The translations under genes and the position numbers were made by a program. A stretch of DNA of 64,000 nucleotides from Hysterangium stoloniferum (lineage: Eukaryota; Basidiomycota; Agaricomycetes; Hysterangiales; Hysterangiaceae), in assembly GCA_015178975.1 (NCBI GenBank), contig WHVD01000066.1, forward strand, positions 62,001-126,000. Reading direction: 5' to 3'. The notes under the pieces were generated by a model that worked only from the letters and a program-made list of their open reading frames with translations, did no database searches and was not told where the DNA came from. This document shows, one piece after another, positions 12,795 to 24,667 of this stretch (positions are counted from its first letter, which is position 1; the number at the start of each line of letters is the position of its first letter).

Positions 12795-13764
12795 GGTGTG
12801 AAGTAGCGATACTGTGTGTCCACCCCCATCCACGAGGCAGAGATTCCGCGGAGTGTGCAATACTGTTTCTACTGTATGTAAACGGCATGGATCAGCTGTG
12901 AATTTATGTGAGGACTTGGCGTAATCTCCGATGTCTGAGAGGAACGAGGGTGATATGGAAAGGACGACGGTCACTCGAAAAGAAGGGACTTCATTTCTCG
13001 ACATGTACAAACCTGACGTGCGGTTGCTTGCAAGATTAACATCATATGAACCAGAGTCATATGAAATGCACCGCCACTCAGATACACAGTTCGCAGGGCA
13101 GCATTTTAAACTAGAAAAAAAATGAATTAGAGCCAGATGGCCGTATACACACGATAGCACATACCGATGACACGATTGTACATGACAGATATTGCATTCT
13201 TCACACCGATGCAAGTGTAAGACATCCTGGATCGAGGAAGGTGTATTCACGAAGTACTTATTTCTTACCATACCTAGACTGCAGACGATCTCAGGGCATG
13301 CTACAGATCGGGGGAACCTCATACCCCGCACTCGAAGTTTGATGTGCCTTTTAACCTTTCACGGGAGCGGGGTTCCGTAAGTAGCATCACTGAGGAGGTC
13401 TGGAGAAATGACGTGCTCGAAAAGTTGCGCCACAGGGCCACACTAGCATCGAATTGGCTGGAGAAGGGGGAAGATGCCTGCCAGAAGCGAAGATATTTCC
13501 GCAGTTTATCATCATCATCTAGTTTCGTGGCAGCAGTGTGGCTTATTTGGATCAATCTGCCAGGCAGGCGCTTATAGAGCGATGGTCGCGCCGAAACTGC
13601 ATAAAGCCGTAGAGTCTTCTTGTCTTTTGTTTTGTTTTTTTTTAATCGTAAATCACTCCAGAAAAAAATAGAGGTGAGCTCCTCGTTACTCCTGATAACT
13701 TGAATGGGTCGACTGAGGTGGGAAATGGAGATTAAAGAGGGCGGTTCTAATAAGAAGCATCATG
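12795..13764. other. Intergenic region upstream of the carbon repressor gene
   Basis: Holds the 3' end of the gelsolin gene and part of the upstream region of the repressor gene. Open frames at 12931-13577 on both strands have no recognisable motif and no conserved splice structure, so no gene is called. Confidence 0.4.
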
Positions 13765-13788
13765 CCGGGGTGTGATGCACACGCGGGG
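13765..13788. promoter_or_regulatory. Paired CreA/Mig1-type sites (SYGGRG)
   Basis: CCGGGG at 13765-13770 and GCGGGG at 13783-13788 both match the SYGGRG consensus known for CreA/Mig1 and lie 12 bp apart, about 340 bp before the repressor start codon. Paired sites are the usual functional arrangement in Aspergillus. Autoregulation is an inference. Confidence 0.4.
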
Positions 13789-14127
13789 TTTGAATTTACT
13801 GGGTCGCCGGCAAAAGTGCCCGGAATGGTCCCTGCCAATCGTTTTCATCACACTTCCTCTTCCTGACCTCTTTCCCGATCCCAAACGTCTTATTATCTTT
13901 TCTCGACATCATTTAACTCTTAATCACTATTGCTGTGTTCCTTTTACCATTATAAACTCGGTCGTCCATCGTGTAGCGCTTATCAGACTCCCAGCTCACG
14001 AGAGTACCACATCAACCTCAACTCACCTTTTTTCGTAGACTTTTTTCCACTCATTCAGCCTAGAATCACCACATATAACTTCAACATACTACTCTTTCAC
14101 ATATAATCTACTACTTCTCTTGTTCGT

Positions 14128-16376
14128 ATGGATACAAACGCCGACCATACCACTCAAATACATCCACCAGACAAGACTTCAGCCAGGCCGTACAAGTGTC
14201 CATTTCCCCTCTGTGGTCGTGCATTCGCACGACTAGAACACCAGGTCCGTTCTCTCAACATTGCATGACAAATTATTAACTTTGTGAAAAGACTCGTCAT
14301 ATTCGAACACATACTGGAGAGCGCCCTGTAAGCTTCTATTTGTATTAAGGGGCTGTCCAACTAATCACACCATATCCCCCAAGTATGCATGTAGCTATAC
14401 AGGTTGTGAAAAGAGGTTCTCTCGAAGTGATGAGTTAACAAGACATTCACGTATCCATGGCGCTGATAAAAACGCACGGAGAGAAAAGAAGGAGCGAGAG
14501 TGTCACTCTGATGATTGGGAGATTTCTTTTTATCAAGGAGACGATGTAGCTAGTAGGACCCGGAAGAGACCTAGAAATATCACGGGAGATGATGTGCGTC
14601 ACAGAGTCTCGGTGGTCCGTAATAGGTGTCCTTCTCTGACTTATGTTTATCATATAGATGAATTGTCCATATGGCCAACACACCAGTCATTCGCAGTTCG
14701 GTGGTGGTTCCTCTACCTTGGATTCATTGAACCACTTACATGAGCTGGAGCTAGCAGAAGCTCGAAGACGTGCTGAATATGAACAACGCCATGCAGCACT
14801 CGTTAGAGACGCTACTCGAAGCCTAGGGAAACCTCGTCTTAGCAAAAGTGCGGGAACTAGTCCAGTTTTAGCGCCGGTTGGTTATGCCGGTATGGGAATG
14901 ATGCTTTTGTCAGATGAGCGGTCGTCCTTTTCCTCATCAGACCACGTCCTTCAAACTGGCGTTTGCTTGCGGGAACAGGACATGACGGGGCTCCCGGTAT
15001 CACCTGCATGTCGTCACGATGACTGTCACCAGTCATATCGGAAGGCTCTCAAGGCTTCCCGACGGTGTTCTGGCCCTGCTTTACCTCCTGTGCCCCCACT
15101 AACTCTGGGAGGTCCTGCCGTTTCAAACCATTCGCCTGTGAATCCGCCTGGACATCAAGCCAGTGTTACTCGGCCTCTCTCTCATCCTGGTTCTGTGCCT
15201 GGCTCTCCACATCCGCATAGCTATTTCCCTTATCCCCGACCTTCGCCCCCATACAATGAGAGAGAAAAGGAAGTATATGGAGGCTCTGACGGTACTCTAT
15301 CTCATGGAAGTCTGAATTTTCAGCCTGATGGCTTTAAGTCGCGTCCGATGCACGGAATGGCCAATCAGTCTGGTGTCTCTCACGAACGCAGTGCGTCTGC
15401 CCAATACACTCCCTCGGCATCCCCCTTTCTTCGTCCCTTGCAAAGTCTTGGACTTGATAGTCCTTCTGTCAGCCCAAAGATGGGACAAGTCCCCCTTGGC
15501 ACAATAGTACAATCTGACCGTGATGTGGAGATGGGATTTAAGGATATCGATGCACATAAGGTGCGCATCCACGAGCCTCCATGTGGAAAGCGGAGGGATT
15601 CGAACTCAACTATTACTCAGCATGATTTTGCGCGCCCGCATCTGCGTACTGTAATCCCGCACGTTAAGTCTGAATCGACACCAACGTCTCCGACATACCG
15701 TTATCACTCTAAACCTGGCCGCGTGTTTGACAGCCCATCGCCTCCCCCTGGAGGTAATATGGGCGCTTCCTCAGCCATGTCATCACCTCCCTCCCCAACT
15801 CATTACTCTAATTCACTTCCGCATACACCACATTATAGGCATGGGCAGCCACCACACCATCATCAATTAGCCCATTCAGTACGTATGGCATTTTCGATGA
15901 CGCCTATCAGTCATTTGGAATCAAGGGCGTCACTCGGCTATCCACACGTCTCCATGCATTCGACCCCACACCCAGTAATGTCTTCATCATCCTCGAGCAT
16001 CCATAGCTTGTACACGCCATTGCCACATGGTAGCCATTCAGCATTTTCGCACCCCTCCTCACGTGCCGGGTCTCCTCCGATAATGCTACCACCATTATCT
16101 AGCTCGACTCCACACTCTACATCCACTACCATGTCATCTAGAGCACCATCTCCGTCGGGCTACATCACTTTGCCGCCATTGAAGACACGTTCTGGGGGCG
16201 GCAATGTTGCAAAGTCCTTGGGGCTCGCAAATATGGAGGGGCTCGCTGGGGAGATCGGCATTAATAATAATAATAATGGTGAGATCGCGGAGGATCTTTC
16301 TCCAGATGTCATCTTCCCAGGCGAGCGAGTCAAGCTTCCTGGATTTTCAGAGATTATCCGTGGTGCGGAGCCTTGA
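14128..16376 (+). CDS. cre1: Carbon catabolite repressor, Mig1/CreA-type C2H2 zinc-finger protein, 693 aa
   Basis: Nuclear DNA-binding repressor of genes for alternative carbon use when glucose is present. Exons 14128-14244, 14292-14327, 14384-14593 and 14658-16376, in phase. Finger 1 (about residues 22-46) is [18 protein letters not shown] then TRHIRTH; linker TGERP; finger 2 (about 52-76) is [18 protein letters not shown] then TRHSRIH. The RLEH and RSDEL contact motifs are those of Mig1/CreA, and an intron splits finger 1 after EHQ. A basic stretch ([11 protein letters not shown]) follows. The remaining 550 residues are rich in Ser, Pro and His, with a helical segment [20 protein letters not shown]. 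The last intron could use other donors; gtgcgt at 14594 fits best. No clear Mig1 effector motif was recognised. Symbol follows basidiomycete usage. Confidence 0.88.
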
Positions 16377-17039
16377 ATAATGGCCACCGATATGGGGCAA
16401 CTGAAGCAACCATCATTATATTCAACGGACCGGGGGCAGTTGAGAACGTCGTTGCGCCCGTCTCAGCACTTATTACATTCCTTTGCCTCGTATGAGTATC
16501 CCTAACTATGGACTTTGATTTGAGGCCTGTGGCCATAGAGGCTGTATTTCGTACTGAAGTATTTTCTACTCTGAATCTCTTGACACACAATTCCCACTCA
16601 TTCTTCACTCATCTTTATAATTTAGACTTTTTGGAGGCACAGATAGATGCACCTCTCGCAGCTATGTATTTTTGATTTTATTATCTATCAATAGACGAAT
16701 CTAGTTGCATGTCCTAATACAGCCGCAACGGATCACCCTACGGTCACGTCACTGCACCAGAGGGTCGCATCACTTGACTGACTGGTCGCAAGTTTTGATA
16801 TCTCCCATTCCAGCCACTCAAATTCCATGATTAATAGCTCAAAAGATATTGTAAAAATAGGTGGCTTCATAATAAATTAACAATAGCATAAAATATCTTG
16901 GAAATCTATCTTGGAATTGATGTTTTAGAGAGTTGAACATTGGCAGACAATTGAGGCATATACTGTACGATTTTAGGTCACACATAATTAGTTTATTTAG
17001 TAGTTTGCAAATTTTAAAAAAACTGATCGATTTGTGGAG
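16377..17039. other. 3' region of cre1 and transition to repeat-rich DNA
   Basis: The first few hundred bases are probably 3' untranslated sequence. After about 16860 the composition turns AT-rich and no coding signal remains. Confidence 0.4.
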
Positions 17040-17340
17040 GAGATTGGATGACTGACACGGATTGATTTTTTTCGACAGTTATTGAATAAAAGTTATAATA
17101 TTTCTACTATGTCGAGTATCAGATGCCTCGTTCGACAAAGCATCAATTTGCTGATAATGAAGCATGAGGCTATATTAGGACATGAAAGCTCTCAAATGAT
17201 TATGCCAGAAAGATCTCGGAAAGGTTTGATGATTAGATAATACAGAGACAGAACAACTAGAATATAGATTTTTTACTGCCTTCCCTCACTCCTTTCATTG
17301 CCCTTTTATGCCTTTGAATGTCAGTCAATGACCTTATCTG
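17040..17340 (+). repeat. Dispersed repeat D, copy 1
   Basis: Shares diverged blocks with the reverse complement of 59330-59580, including GCCTCGTTCGA and CTTCCCTCACTCCTTTCAT followed by a CCCTTTTATGC block. The class of the repeat is unknown. Confidence 0.5.
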
Positions 17341-17903
17341 TAATTGCTATAATATCAGATGTTTACTAATAAAAGCAATATTGCTACAAAACTTCATGTT
17401 TATGTTGGAAATTCAAGTGCAACACAGTCTATCAGTCTTTTGATTCCAATTGTCTTTGATGAACACAATTGTTATATAAATTTGTATGACTCCTTTTGTT
17501 TAGTGTCTCATCACACTAGCCTTATTTCATATAGTGGTTTCAACACCACATTTACTTTTGATCCACTTATTTGTTTGTGAAAAGACTATATTTTGTATTT
17601 AGTTTTTGAGCTAGGTACATTTGAGCTAGGTACACATCACCTCAGACATTTGCATACTATTTGTGCATGGCTGAGGTGAGTTAATAGTTTCTTACTTATC
17701 TACTTGTACTTAAACCAACATAGTGTAACTGTTGTGTTACAGGTTATCATGTCTAAAGTCTTTTAGTTTAAATAGTGATCACTTTTCTGAGACTATTACT
17801 GTATATTGTTAGATACCAACTATAAGAAACAGTTCTCCATGTTACATCTTACACAATCCAAAGATATTTAATAGAATCCATTGTATATGGTTTTCCAAGT
17901 TAT
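17341..17903 (+). repeat. Dispersed repeat C, left part of copy 1
   Basis: Starts with ATCAGATGTTTACTAATAAA and ends with CATTGTATATGGTTTTCCA, both shared with the copies at 44041-44720 (+) and 34300-36560 (-). It differs from the 44-kb copy by about 365 extra bases in the middle (about 17395-17760). The repeat is cut by a solo LTR at 17904 and resumes after 24662. Confidence 0.6.
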
Positions 17904-18656
17904 AGTTATGACCGGACAATCCCGCCAGACTCTGGGCACTAACCTGTACGTCACCATGCCCTACATGCACCAATCGTCTGTTTATAGGAATTCCCGCCTG
18001 GACTCTGTACATCAAGACTTGTTACGTTCAACCTCATTACGACACATATCAGTCACCGGACTTCCCCCGGACTCCGTCTCTGTCTATGTCCGTCTTCTTC
18101 CCACGCATCAGTCACCAGACCCCACTCAGAATCCCGTCACCACTCTAATCAAGCCTCGTTCCCGTTTTAGTCAAATGACCTGTCACGATTTGGACTCCGC
18201 TCCCACTCTGTTTCCTGTTATGGGTTATGCTTTGTCACGATTTGGACTCCGCTCCGTTCCGTCCCATTCCTAACACCAAACTTGGTGTTTATTATTCCCA
18301 TTTTATGTTTTGTTAGTTTCATTTCGTCATTACTGGATTTGGTATGTCATTCACTCCACAGTCTATATAAACTGGCAGATGTTGTACATACAATCCAGTC
18401 AGAAAATTAGCTTAGATTCCCCCCAGTAATCTAATTCATTTTCCACTCTAAACCCTTGCTTGATTCACATTGCTCTCACTAGTCGGAGCCCACGGGCTCC
18501 GGGGCATCTACCTCTCTCAACTATCTCGACTTACGACCCATGACCTCCAACCTACAACCTACAACCCACGAACCCCACCTAGACTCCCCGGGATTCCCGT
18601 CCGCCTGTTCAAAATTGGACAATACGATCTAGCGAGGGTGCAGCCTATAAGCTGAA

Positions 18657-18957
18657 TGTAAGGGCAACTCTCTAGACCGCACTGACTCACACTAAGACAG
18701 AGTTGGGGCACTAGCAGAGGGAATCTGAAGTTAGTTTATATCTATCTAGTTATATACATACAAATTGCAGTACTACTTACCTAGCAGAGGGAATCCGAAG
18801 AGAAAAGTCTAAGGAACCCTCGGCTAGCGTGTGACTAACTAAAGTGTAGCGGAGTTTGAAAATGTGATAAAAACAAGGTACCTTTACCCTGGACTTATGA
18901 GACTAGACTCTGACAAGTCAAAAGTGAATTTGAGGAACTTAAGGTTGTCCCCTGACA
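18657..18957 (-). repeat. 3' LTR of Gypsy element A
   Basis: 301 bp; differs from the 5' LTR by four transitions. The pol stop codon (18939-18941) lies inside this LTR. Confidence 0.95.
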
Positions 18958-18971
18958 TCACCCCCCCTTTT
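18958..18971 (-). other. Polypurine tract of element A
   Basis: On the minus strand AAAAGGGGGGGTGA directly precedes the 3' LTR, where plus-strand DNA synthesis is primed. It lies inside the end of the pol frame. Confidence 0.7.
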
Positions 18972-21900
18972 AAGGTATGGCGTCCCGACATACTGTCGCT
19001 GCCAATAAAGTCCAGGCTTAACCTCTCGAAACCCTGGAATCTGGTTTACTCGTGCTATGGTGTTCTGAGGTTGCCTTGATCCTTGAATAGGGCCTTTAAT
19101 TGTTACTGCCTCTGGATGTTGTGTGTGGAAATCTGCTGTCAAGGCAGGGGCAAATACCCTATGTCCTGGTTCCCAACTATTATGTTCCACACCAAAACCT
19201 TGCCATTTTATGAGGTATTCAATCTGCCCATACCTCCATCTACTATCCAACACCTTCTCAACCTCATACTCCACCTCTCCTTCCACTACTATTGGATCTG
19301 GTGGTGGCTTAGAATGGCGGCCAATGATTGGATCCTCAAATTTTGGTGTCAGTTTCACCACATTAAAGACTGGGTGGAGTCTATTCATTGACTTGGGCAG
19401 TTCCAACCTATAGGCAATTGGTGAGACCTGTTCAAGTACCTTGAATGGCCCTAGTCGAAGGTGTGACAGTTTCTTTGATGGTTGGGCCATTTGAATATCG
19501 CTGGCATCCAGGAAAACCTGGTCTCCTGTCTTAAAGCTTGGTGCTGGGGTTCTCCGACGATTGTAGTATTTTGTCATCTCATCCTTTGCTTTAGCCAGTG
19601 CTGCTTTTGCCTCTTCAAGAGTGTCAGCCATCCGATCTCGAAAATCATTTGCTGATTCCACCTTGTTGGACCGAAGGTCTGGTTCAAAGCCCATTCGTGG
19701 GTGACGTCCACAGTCTAGCATGAATGGTGTCTGTTGTGTAGATGCATGGATATGGTTGTTGTACTGGAATTCTGCAAGTGGGAGAAGGTCAACCCAGTCT
19801 GATTGGCGCTGATTTACAAATATCCTCAGATATGTCTCAAGCTCTTGGTTGACTCGTTCAGTCTGCCCATCAGTCTGAGGGTGGTATGCTGTGGAATAGG
19901 CTGGTTGAATCCCAAGGAGTCGGTATAGTTCCCGAGTGAAATGGCTTGCAAACTGTGATCCACGATCTGAGATAACTCGCTGTGGAAGTCCATGATGCTT
20001 CCATACATCCTTGAAAAAGATCCGAGCTGCACCAATAGAGTCAACGGTCTTATGTGTGGGGAGGAAGTGACCACGCTTTGTCATGAGATCTACAATTACC
20101 ATGACCGAATCATACCCTTGGGATTCAGGTAGATCCACTATGAAGTCAACACTGGTTGTATCCCATCGATCTTCTGGTGTGGTGTTTGGGTGTAATTCAC
20201 CAATTGGCATCCGACGCTGGAACTTGGTGCGCGTACATGTGTCACATGTCTTGACATACTGCCCTATGTATCGTGACATGCCTGGCCACCAGAAATTGCG
20301 ACTCACTAGCTCTAAAGTTTTCCATCGTCCTGCATGGCCAGCAACCCGAGAGTCATGGTGCTGTTCCACAATCCTACGCCTCAGTTCTGGGTCTGTTGGT
20401 ACATATATCTTACCCCGATACAACACCAGTCCATCCTCTTCTGACCATTCTATTAATCTGATAGATCGGCCACCAGATTTTCGGAGTTCCTTCACTGCCT
20501 TGATCACTGCTTCCTCCTGCTCACCCTTCTCATTTCCTTGGCGAATAGCAGTGAGGAATTCACGTTCTGGCCCATGTATTGACACACCCTCCATAGCTCG
20601 AATTGCAAAAAACTCTGGTTTAAGTAGGGTGATATCCGAGTTGTCACCTTTGCCAGAACGATGGTCAGGCTGACGAGAGAGCGCATCAGTTTTGCCCATA
20701 GAGCGTCCTGGCCGGTGGTGCAGTTGGAAATCGAAACGTGCCAGGAACAGGGACCATCTAGCCTGTCTTCGATTTAGCTTTTTTGAAGACATGAAGTACT
20801 CAAGGTTTTTGTGGTCAGTCCATACCTCAACTGAGTGTCGTGCACCCTCTAGGAAATGTCTCCATTCATCAAAGGCACGAATCACTGCAAGCATTTCTTT
20901 GTCATGGATCTCATAATTGCGTTCAACAGCTGACAGGCTTTTTGAGTAGAAGGCAACAGGATGCCACTTTCCATCATCCAGCTGTTGTGAGAGGACTGCT
21001 CCAGTGGCATAGTCTGATGAGTCAGCTTCAACTCGAAAAGGTTTTGAATCATCAGGCATTGTCAGGATTGGTGCATTTGTAACCAGATCCTTGAGGAGAA
21101 GGAAAGCATTGTCCTCAGCCACAGTCCACCTCCAAGTTGTTTCCTTTTTTGTGAGGTCAAACAGTGGTCGCGCATGGTGGGAGAAATCTGCTATGAATCA
21201 CCTGTAGAAGTTGGTAAATCCAAGGAAGGCTTGTACCTCCTTCCGACTGGTAGGAGTGGGCCAATCACGCACACCTGACACCTTAATTGGGTCCATCTCT
21301 GCTTGGTTTTCAGAGATGACTAGGCCAAGGTATTCGACCTTTGTCTTTTCAAACTCACATTTCTCTGGTTTGAGGTAGAGCTTATACTCACGAAGACGCT
21401 CAAGAACCAGTAAAACCAGTAACAGGACACGCCGATGTTCCTCAAGTGTCTTGGTAAAGATGAGGATGTCATCCAGGTAGACACAGACAACTCCCTCAGC
21501 AATCAAATCCCGGAAGATGTCGTTCATCATAGTCTGAAAGGTTGCTGGACTATTAGTGAGACCGAAAAACATGACCAAGGGTTCAAACAGCCCTCTATTT
21601 GTTCGGAAAGCAGCCTTCCACTCATCTCCATCCTTAATGCGAACATTGTTGTAGCCCCATCTAACATCAAGCTTTGTGAAATACCGTGCTCCTTTTAATC
21701 GATTTACCAGCTCTGAAATGAGTGGGAGTGGATATCAATTTTTTATGGTTTGGGCATTCAGTGTGCGATAGTCTTGTACAAGTCGAAGGGAGCCATCCTT
21801 CTTCTTGATAAAGAAAACAGGAGATGCCATGGGTGACTTGGAAGGGCATATCCGACCAGTTGCAAGGTTTTCAGCAAGAAAGATATCTAGCTCTGTTTGC

Positions 21901-22963
21901 TCATTGAGGGACATGGGGTAGACCTTGCAGTTGGTTGACTTTGCATCAGGAATTAGTTCAATTGCATGGTCCCAAGGTTTTCGATCAGGTAGTGAATCAA
22001 ATGACTCCTTGGAGAACACGTCTTCAAAGGAGTGGAGGTACTCAGGGACAATATTTCGAAAACCTTTTGGACTTGGTGTGTTGAACCTTGCACTAGCCTC
22101 TGCTAATCGCTGAGATACTGTAGCAGATGCTCGAATCTGACTTGGAGTCAGTTCTGGGTGCAACACTGTGACAAATAATCGATCTCCATCTTCCATTGAG
22201 TCATCAGTTTGGTCTTCACCCTCCTCAGATGGATCAGGTAGCAAGTCAGGAATTGGCTCTTCCATTTCCTCAGATGTGAAGACTGGGGCTGGGGCATCTC
22301 TGCAAGCTTGTAAACATCTGATCTCTTCACGTGCCCGAAGGGTTGAGATTTTACATTCCCTGCAATGTGGTGTGCAACGGGTCATCTTGACTTCTTGTGT
22401 CTGCCAATTGATCTCAGGGTTGTGATCCCTTAGCCAGGTATATCCAAGCAGAAGGGATTCCTTTCCAAGCTTGGTGACTGCAAACAATGCCTTCTCTGAG
22501 TGATCCTTGTAGCGGAGGACCAATTCAACAACCTCAGTGATTGAACCTGCTTCATTGGGTGTTCCATCAACATTGTATACACGGATCGGGTAAATGAGTG
22601 ATCGTGTAGCAATCCCATTTTCATGCACATAGTCTTGATCAATGAATAGACCAGTGGCACCACAATCAACCAATGCACGAGTTGATCGGAGGAGGCCAGT
22701 ATCAGTTGTTTGGAGCTCAACTTTTAGGTGCAATGATTTGGCAGTTGCAGTTGAGGCAATAATGAAAGATTTGGGAAGACGACGCTCCCAAACAGGTCTC
22801 CGATGGTGTGAGTGGACTGAAGAGGATTTGGGTGGGTCAGGTATGACTTGATTCTCAGTGTCCTCACTCAGTAGAGATTTAACTCCAGATGTATTAACTG
22901 TACATACATCATCAACTGAAAGAACACTGAATCTATTTGAAAGTGGCAGCGAGGGCATACCCT

Positions 22964-24187
22964 TCACTCGCTGCGGTTGGGAAAACCCGGAACTGACTGC
23001 AGATCAGCCTCCCGAGGGGAATCATCAGATTCTGCCACTCTGCTACAAGCAGTTCGAATATCAGCTTCAGCAAGGAGGATGTCCATGGCCATGTCCTGTC
23101 CTTCGTCATCGAGGCTGGTAAGTAACGAGCGGATCCTTTGTAGCTTCCGAGGGCAATCTCGGCTAAAATGACCTGGCTGGCGACATTCGAAACAGAGGGT
23201 CGAAGGGAGGCCACGGCCTTTGGTTGCATCAACATCCATCGCGTCAACCAGTTTAGATGAAGGTAGTGTGGGTGTAGAATGTGGAAGATGTGGGAGATGT
23301 GGGGGAACGACGCGTGAAATCATTGGGGGCTTCAGCGTGATCGGTCGTGTCGTAGCGCCTGCCGAACGAAAAATCTCGTTTGCATTTCGATTTCAGTCAA
23401 AATGAGAGGCGGCATCGTACCAGCCCTGTTCGTCATCGTCCTTAGGGCGATTTTCCATCGTTGCGACCTGAGTTTGGATGCTTGGAAACAGGCCGTGTCG
23501 ATATTTCATGACAACGGCCAGCGGATCCTTGTAACCTGTGAGGTCAACGAGTTCTCGAAACTCGTCCGTGTACTCGTCGACCGTTCAGTGGCCTTGATGG
23601 TAAGTCGTCCCTTCCAACTTGATACGCGCCGTCACTGCCTCGTCAGCTGGGAAAAACTCGCGTTCGAAAGTCCATGCAAACGTTTCCCATGAATACACCG
23701 AATCTCCTCGACTCCACGATTTCATGAGCCGATTTGCAAAAAGGGCGGCTCGCCCGGTCTTCATAAACGAAACCACCCACTGTACCTTGGTCTCATCTGT
23801 CTGAAATTTCGTTTCATTCATACTGATGTACAATAGGCATGAATTGTAGAAAGTTCGACCACTGGATCGATCGCCATCATACGCATTTGGAAGTGGAATT
23901 TTTGGACCTGAGTTTTTCGAAATGATGGGAGGAGTCGACGTAAGTAACGTTGGCACTTGTGGAGGAGTCGACGGTGGTTGTGATTGCAGGGTGAGTTGCT
24001 GAAGGATCTGCTGCAGCAAATCCGTATTTTGTTTCTGGGAAGCTTGGAGCTCTTGAATATCATTACTGTGTTGTTCTAACACCTGATGCGGATCGGTCAT
24101 AGAAGCCGACATGATAGTCAAAGTGAGGGGGCTGCACGCAAACTCGAATACGCAAAACTCGAAATACGCAAAACTCGAAATACGCAA
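22964..24187 (-). pseudogene. gag of Gypsy element A
   Basis: Structural protein with a coiled-coil-like N-terminal part (HSNDIQELQASQKQNTDLLQ), a capsid-like region (YDGDRSSGRTFYNSCLLYI, FEREFF) and a CCHC zinc knuckle CFECRQPGHFSRDC near 23200. Two in-frame TGA codons (23585-23587 and 23393-23395) break it; downstream it stays in the same frame to its natural stop at 22964-22966. Pol continues in the -1 frame. Confidence 0.85.
22982..22988 (-). promoter_or_regulatory. Candidate -1 frameshift site between gag and pol (element A)
   Basis: The minus strand reads G GGT TTT in gag frame, a canonical X XXY YYZ heptamer, 16 nt before the gag stop. Pol is in the -1 frame and is open across this point. 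No downstream pseudoknot was worked out. Confidence 0.5.
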
Positions 24188-24282
24188 ACTCGATTTTTCG
24201 TTTTGATCTGAGGAGGTATCTCAACTCGTGATGTTAAGTGTAGTTCGAAGAATAGCGGCGGTAGTTCCGGTCACTTGAGGTG

Positions 24283-24294
24283 AGACTTTTCTTC
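24283..24294 (-). other. Putative self-primer binding site of element A
   Basis: Directly next to the 5' LTR the minus strand reads GAAGAAAAGTCT. Its last ten bases are complementary to AGACTTTTCT inside the LTR (24439-24448). No TGG-type tRNA primer site is present. This is the layout of Tf1-type self-priming. Confidence 0.55.
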
Positions 24295-24595
24295 TGTAAG
24301 GGCAACTCTCTAGACCGCACTGACTCGCACTAAGACAGAGTTGGGGCACTAGCAGAGGGAATCCGAAGTTAGTTTATATCTATCTAGTTATATACATACA
24401 AATTGCAGTACTACTTACCTAGCAGAGAGAATCCAAAGAGAAAAGTCTAAGGAACCCTCGGCTAGCGTGTGACTAACTAAAGTGTAGCGGAGTTTGAAAA
24501 TGTGATAAAAACAAGGTACCTTTACCCTGGACTTATGAGACTAGACTCTGACAAGTCAAAAGTGAATTTGAGGAACTTAAGGTTGTCCCCTGACA
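24295..24595 (-). repeat. 5' LTR of Gypsy element A
   Basis: 301 bp, the transcription-start side of the minus-strand element. No good TATA box is seen at the expected distance from the proposed transcript start near 24448. Confidence 0.95.
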
Positions 24596-24667
24596 CTGAA
24601 GCCAAGTCCTACCGGATATCCTGCAGGTTTCTCCAGAGACCCGCCCTGTATGTATCCTAACAGTTAT

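Larger units (their letters stand above)
18939..22990 (-). pseudogene. pol of Gypsy element A (PR-RT-RH-IN-chromodomain)
   Basis: Protease has ALVDCGATGLFID near 22670. Reverse transcriptase has the intact catalytic motif YLDD near 21470, and RNase H starts with VEADSSDYATGAVLSQ near 21030. Integrase has the HHCC zinc finger (HH...H, CDTC near 20240), then DTTSVDFIVDLPE, ISDRGSQFASHF and QTERVNQELETY, so its catalytic D, D and E are present. A C-terminal chromodomain (YEVEKVLDSRW, YLIKWQGF, NSWEP, near 19290-19160) marks a chromovirus. TGA stops at 21735-21737 (TIKN*YPLPLI) and 21198-21200 (NFYR*FI) fall where relatives have Arg, consistent with CGA to TGA. Without them the frame is open to 18939. 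Confidence 0.9.
18657..24595 (-). mobile_element. Ty3/Gypsy chromovirus, element A (complete, inactivated)
   Basis: Complete LTR retrotransposon on the minus strand: 301-bp LTRs at both ends beginning TGTAAGGG and ending CCTGACA on the plus strand, and the 5-bp target duplication CTGAA at 18652-18656 and 24596-24600. It encodes gag with a zinc knuckle and pol in the order protease, reverse transcriptase, RNase H, integrase, chromodomain, the Gypsy order. The two LTRs differ at four positions, all transitions, so insertion is fairly recent. Four in-frame TGA codons interrupt the coding region; apart from the normal gag/pol shift the frame is otherwise intact. Confidence 0.95.
17904..24662 (-). 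repeat. Solo LTR of family B, split by Gypsy element A
   Basis: The parts 17904-18656 and 24601-24662 together make one LTR of about 815 bp, related to the solo LTRs at 46085-46882 and 40757-41810. It is flanked by the 5-bp direct repeat GTTAT (17899-17903 and 24663-24667). The first base is A where relatives have T (TGTTATGACC). It contains a TATA-like TCTATATAAACTGG near 18362 and the hairpin at 18484-18501. Confidence 0.8.

Noticed and set aside
12931..13577. Frames on both strands between the gelsolin and repressor genes
   Set aside because: No conserved motif, no consistent splicing; probably untranslated and promoter sequence.
24270..24294. tRNA primer binding site next to the 5' LTR of element A
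   Set aside because: No TGG-starting match to a tRNA 3' end; the self-complementary site explains the position better.
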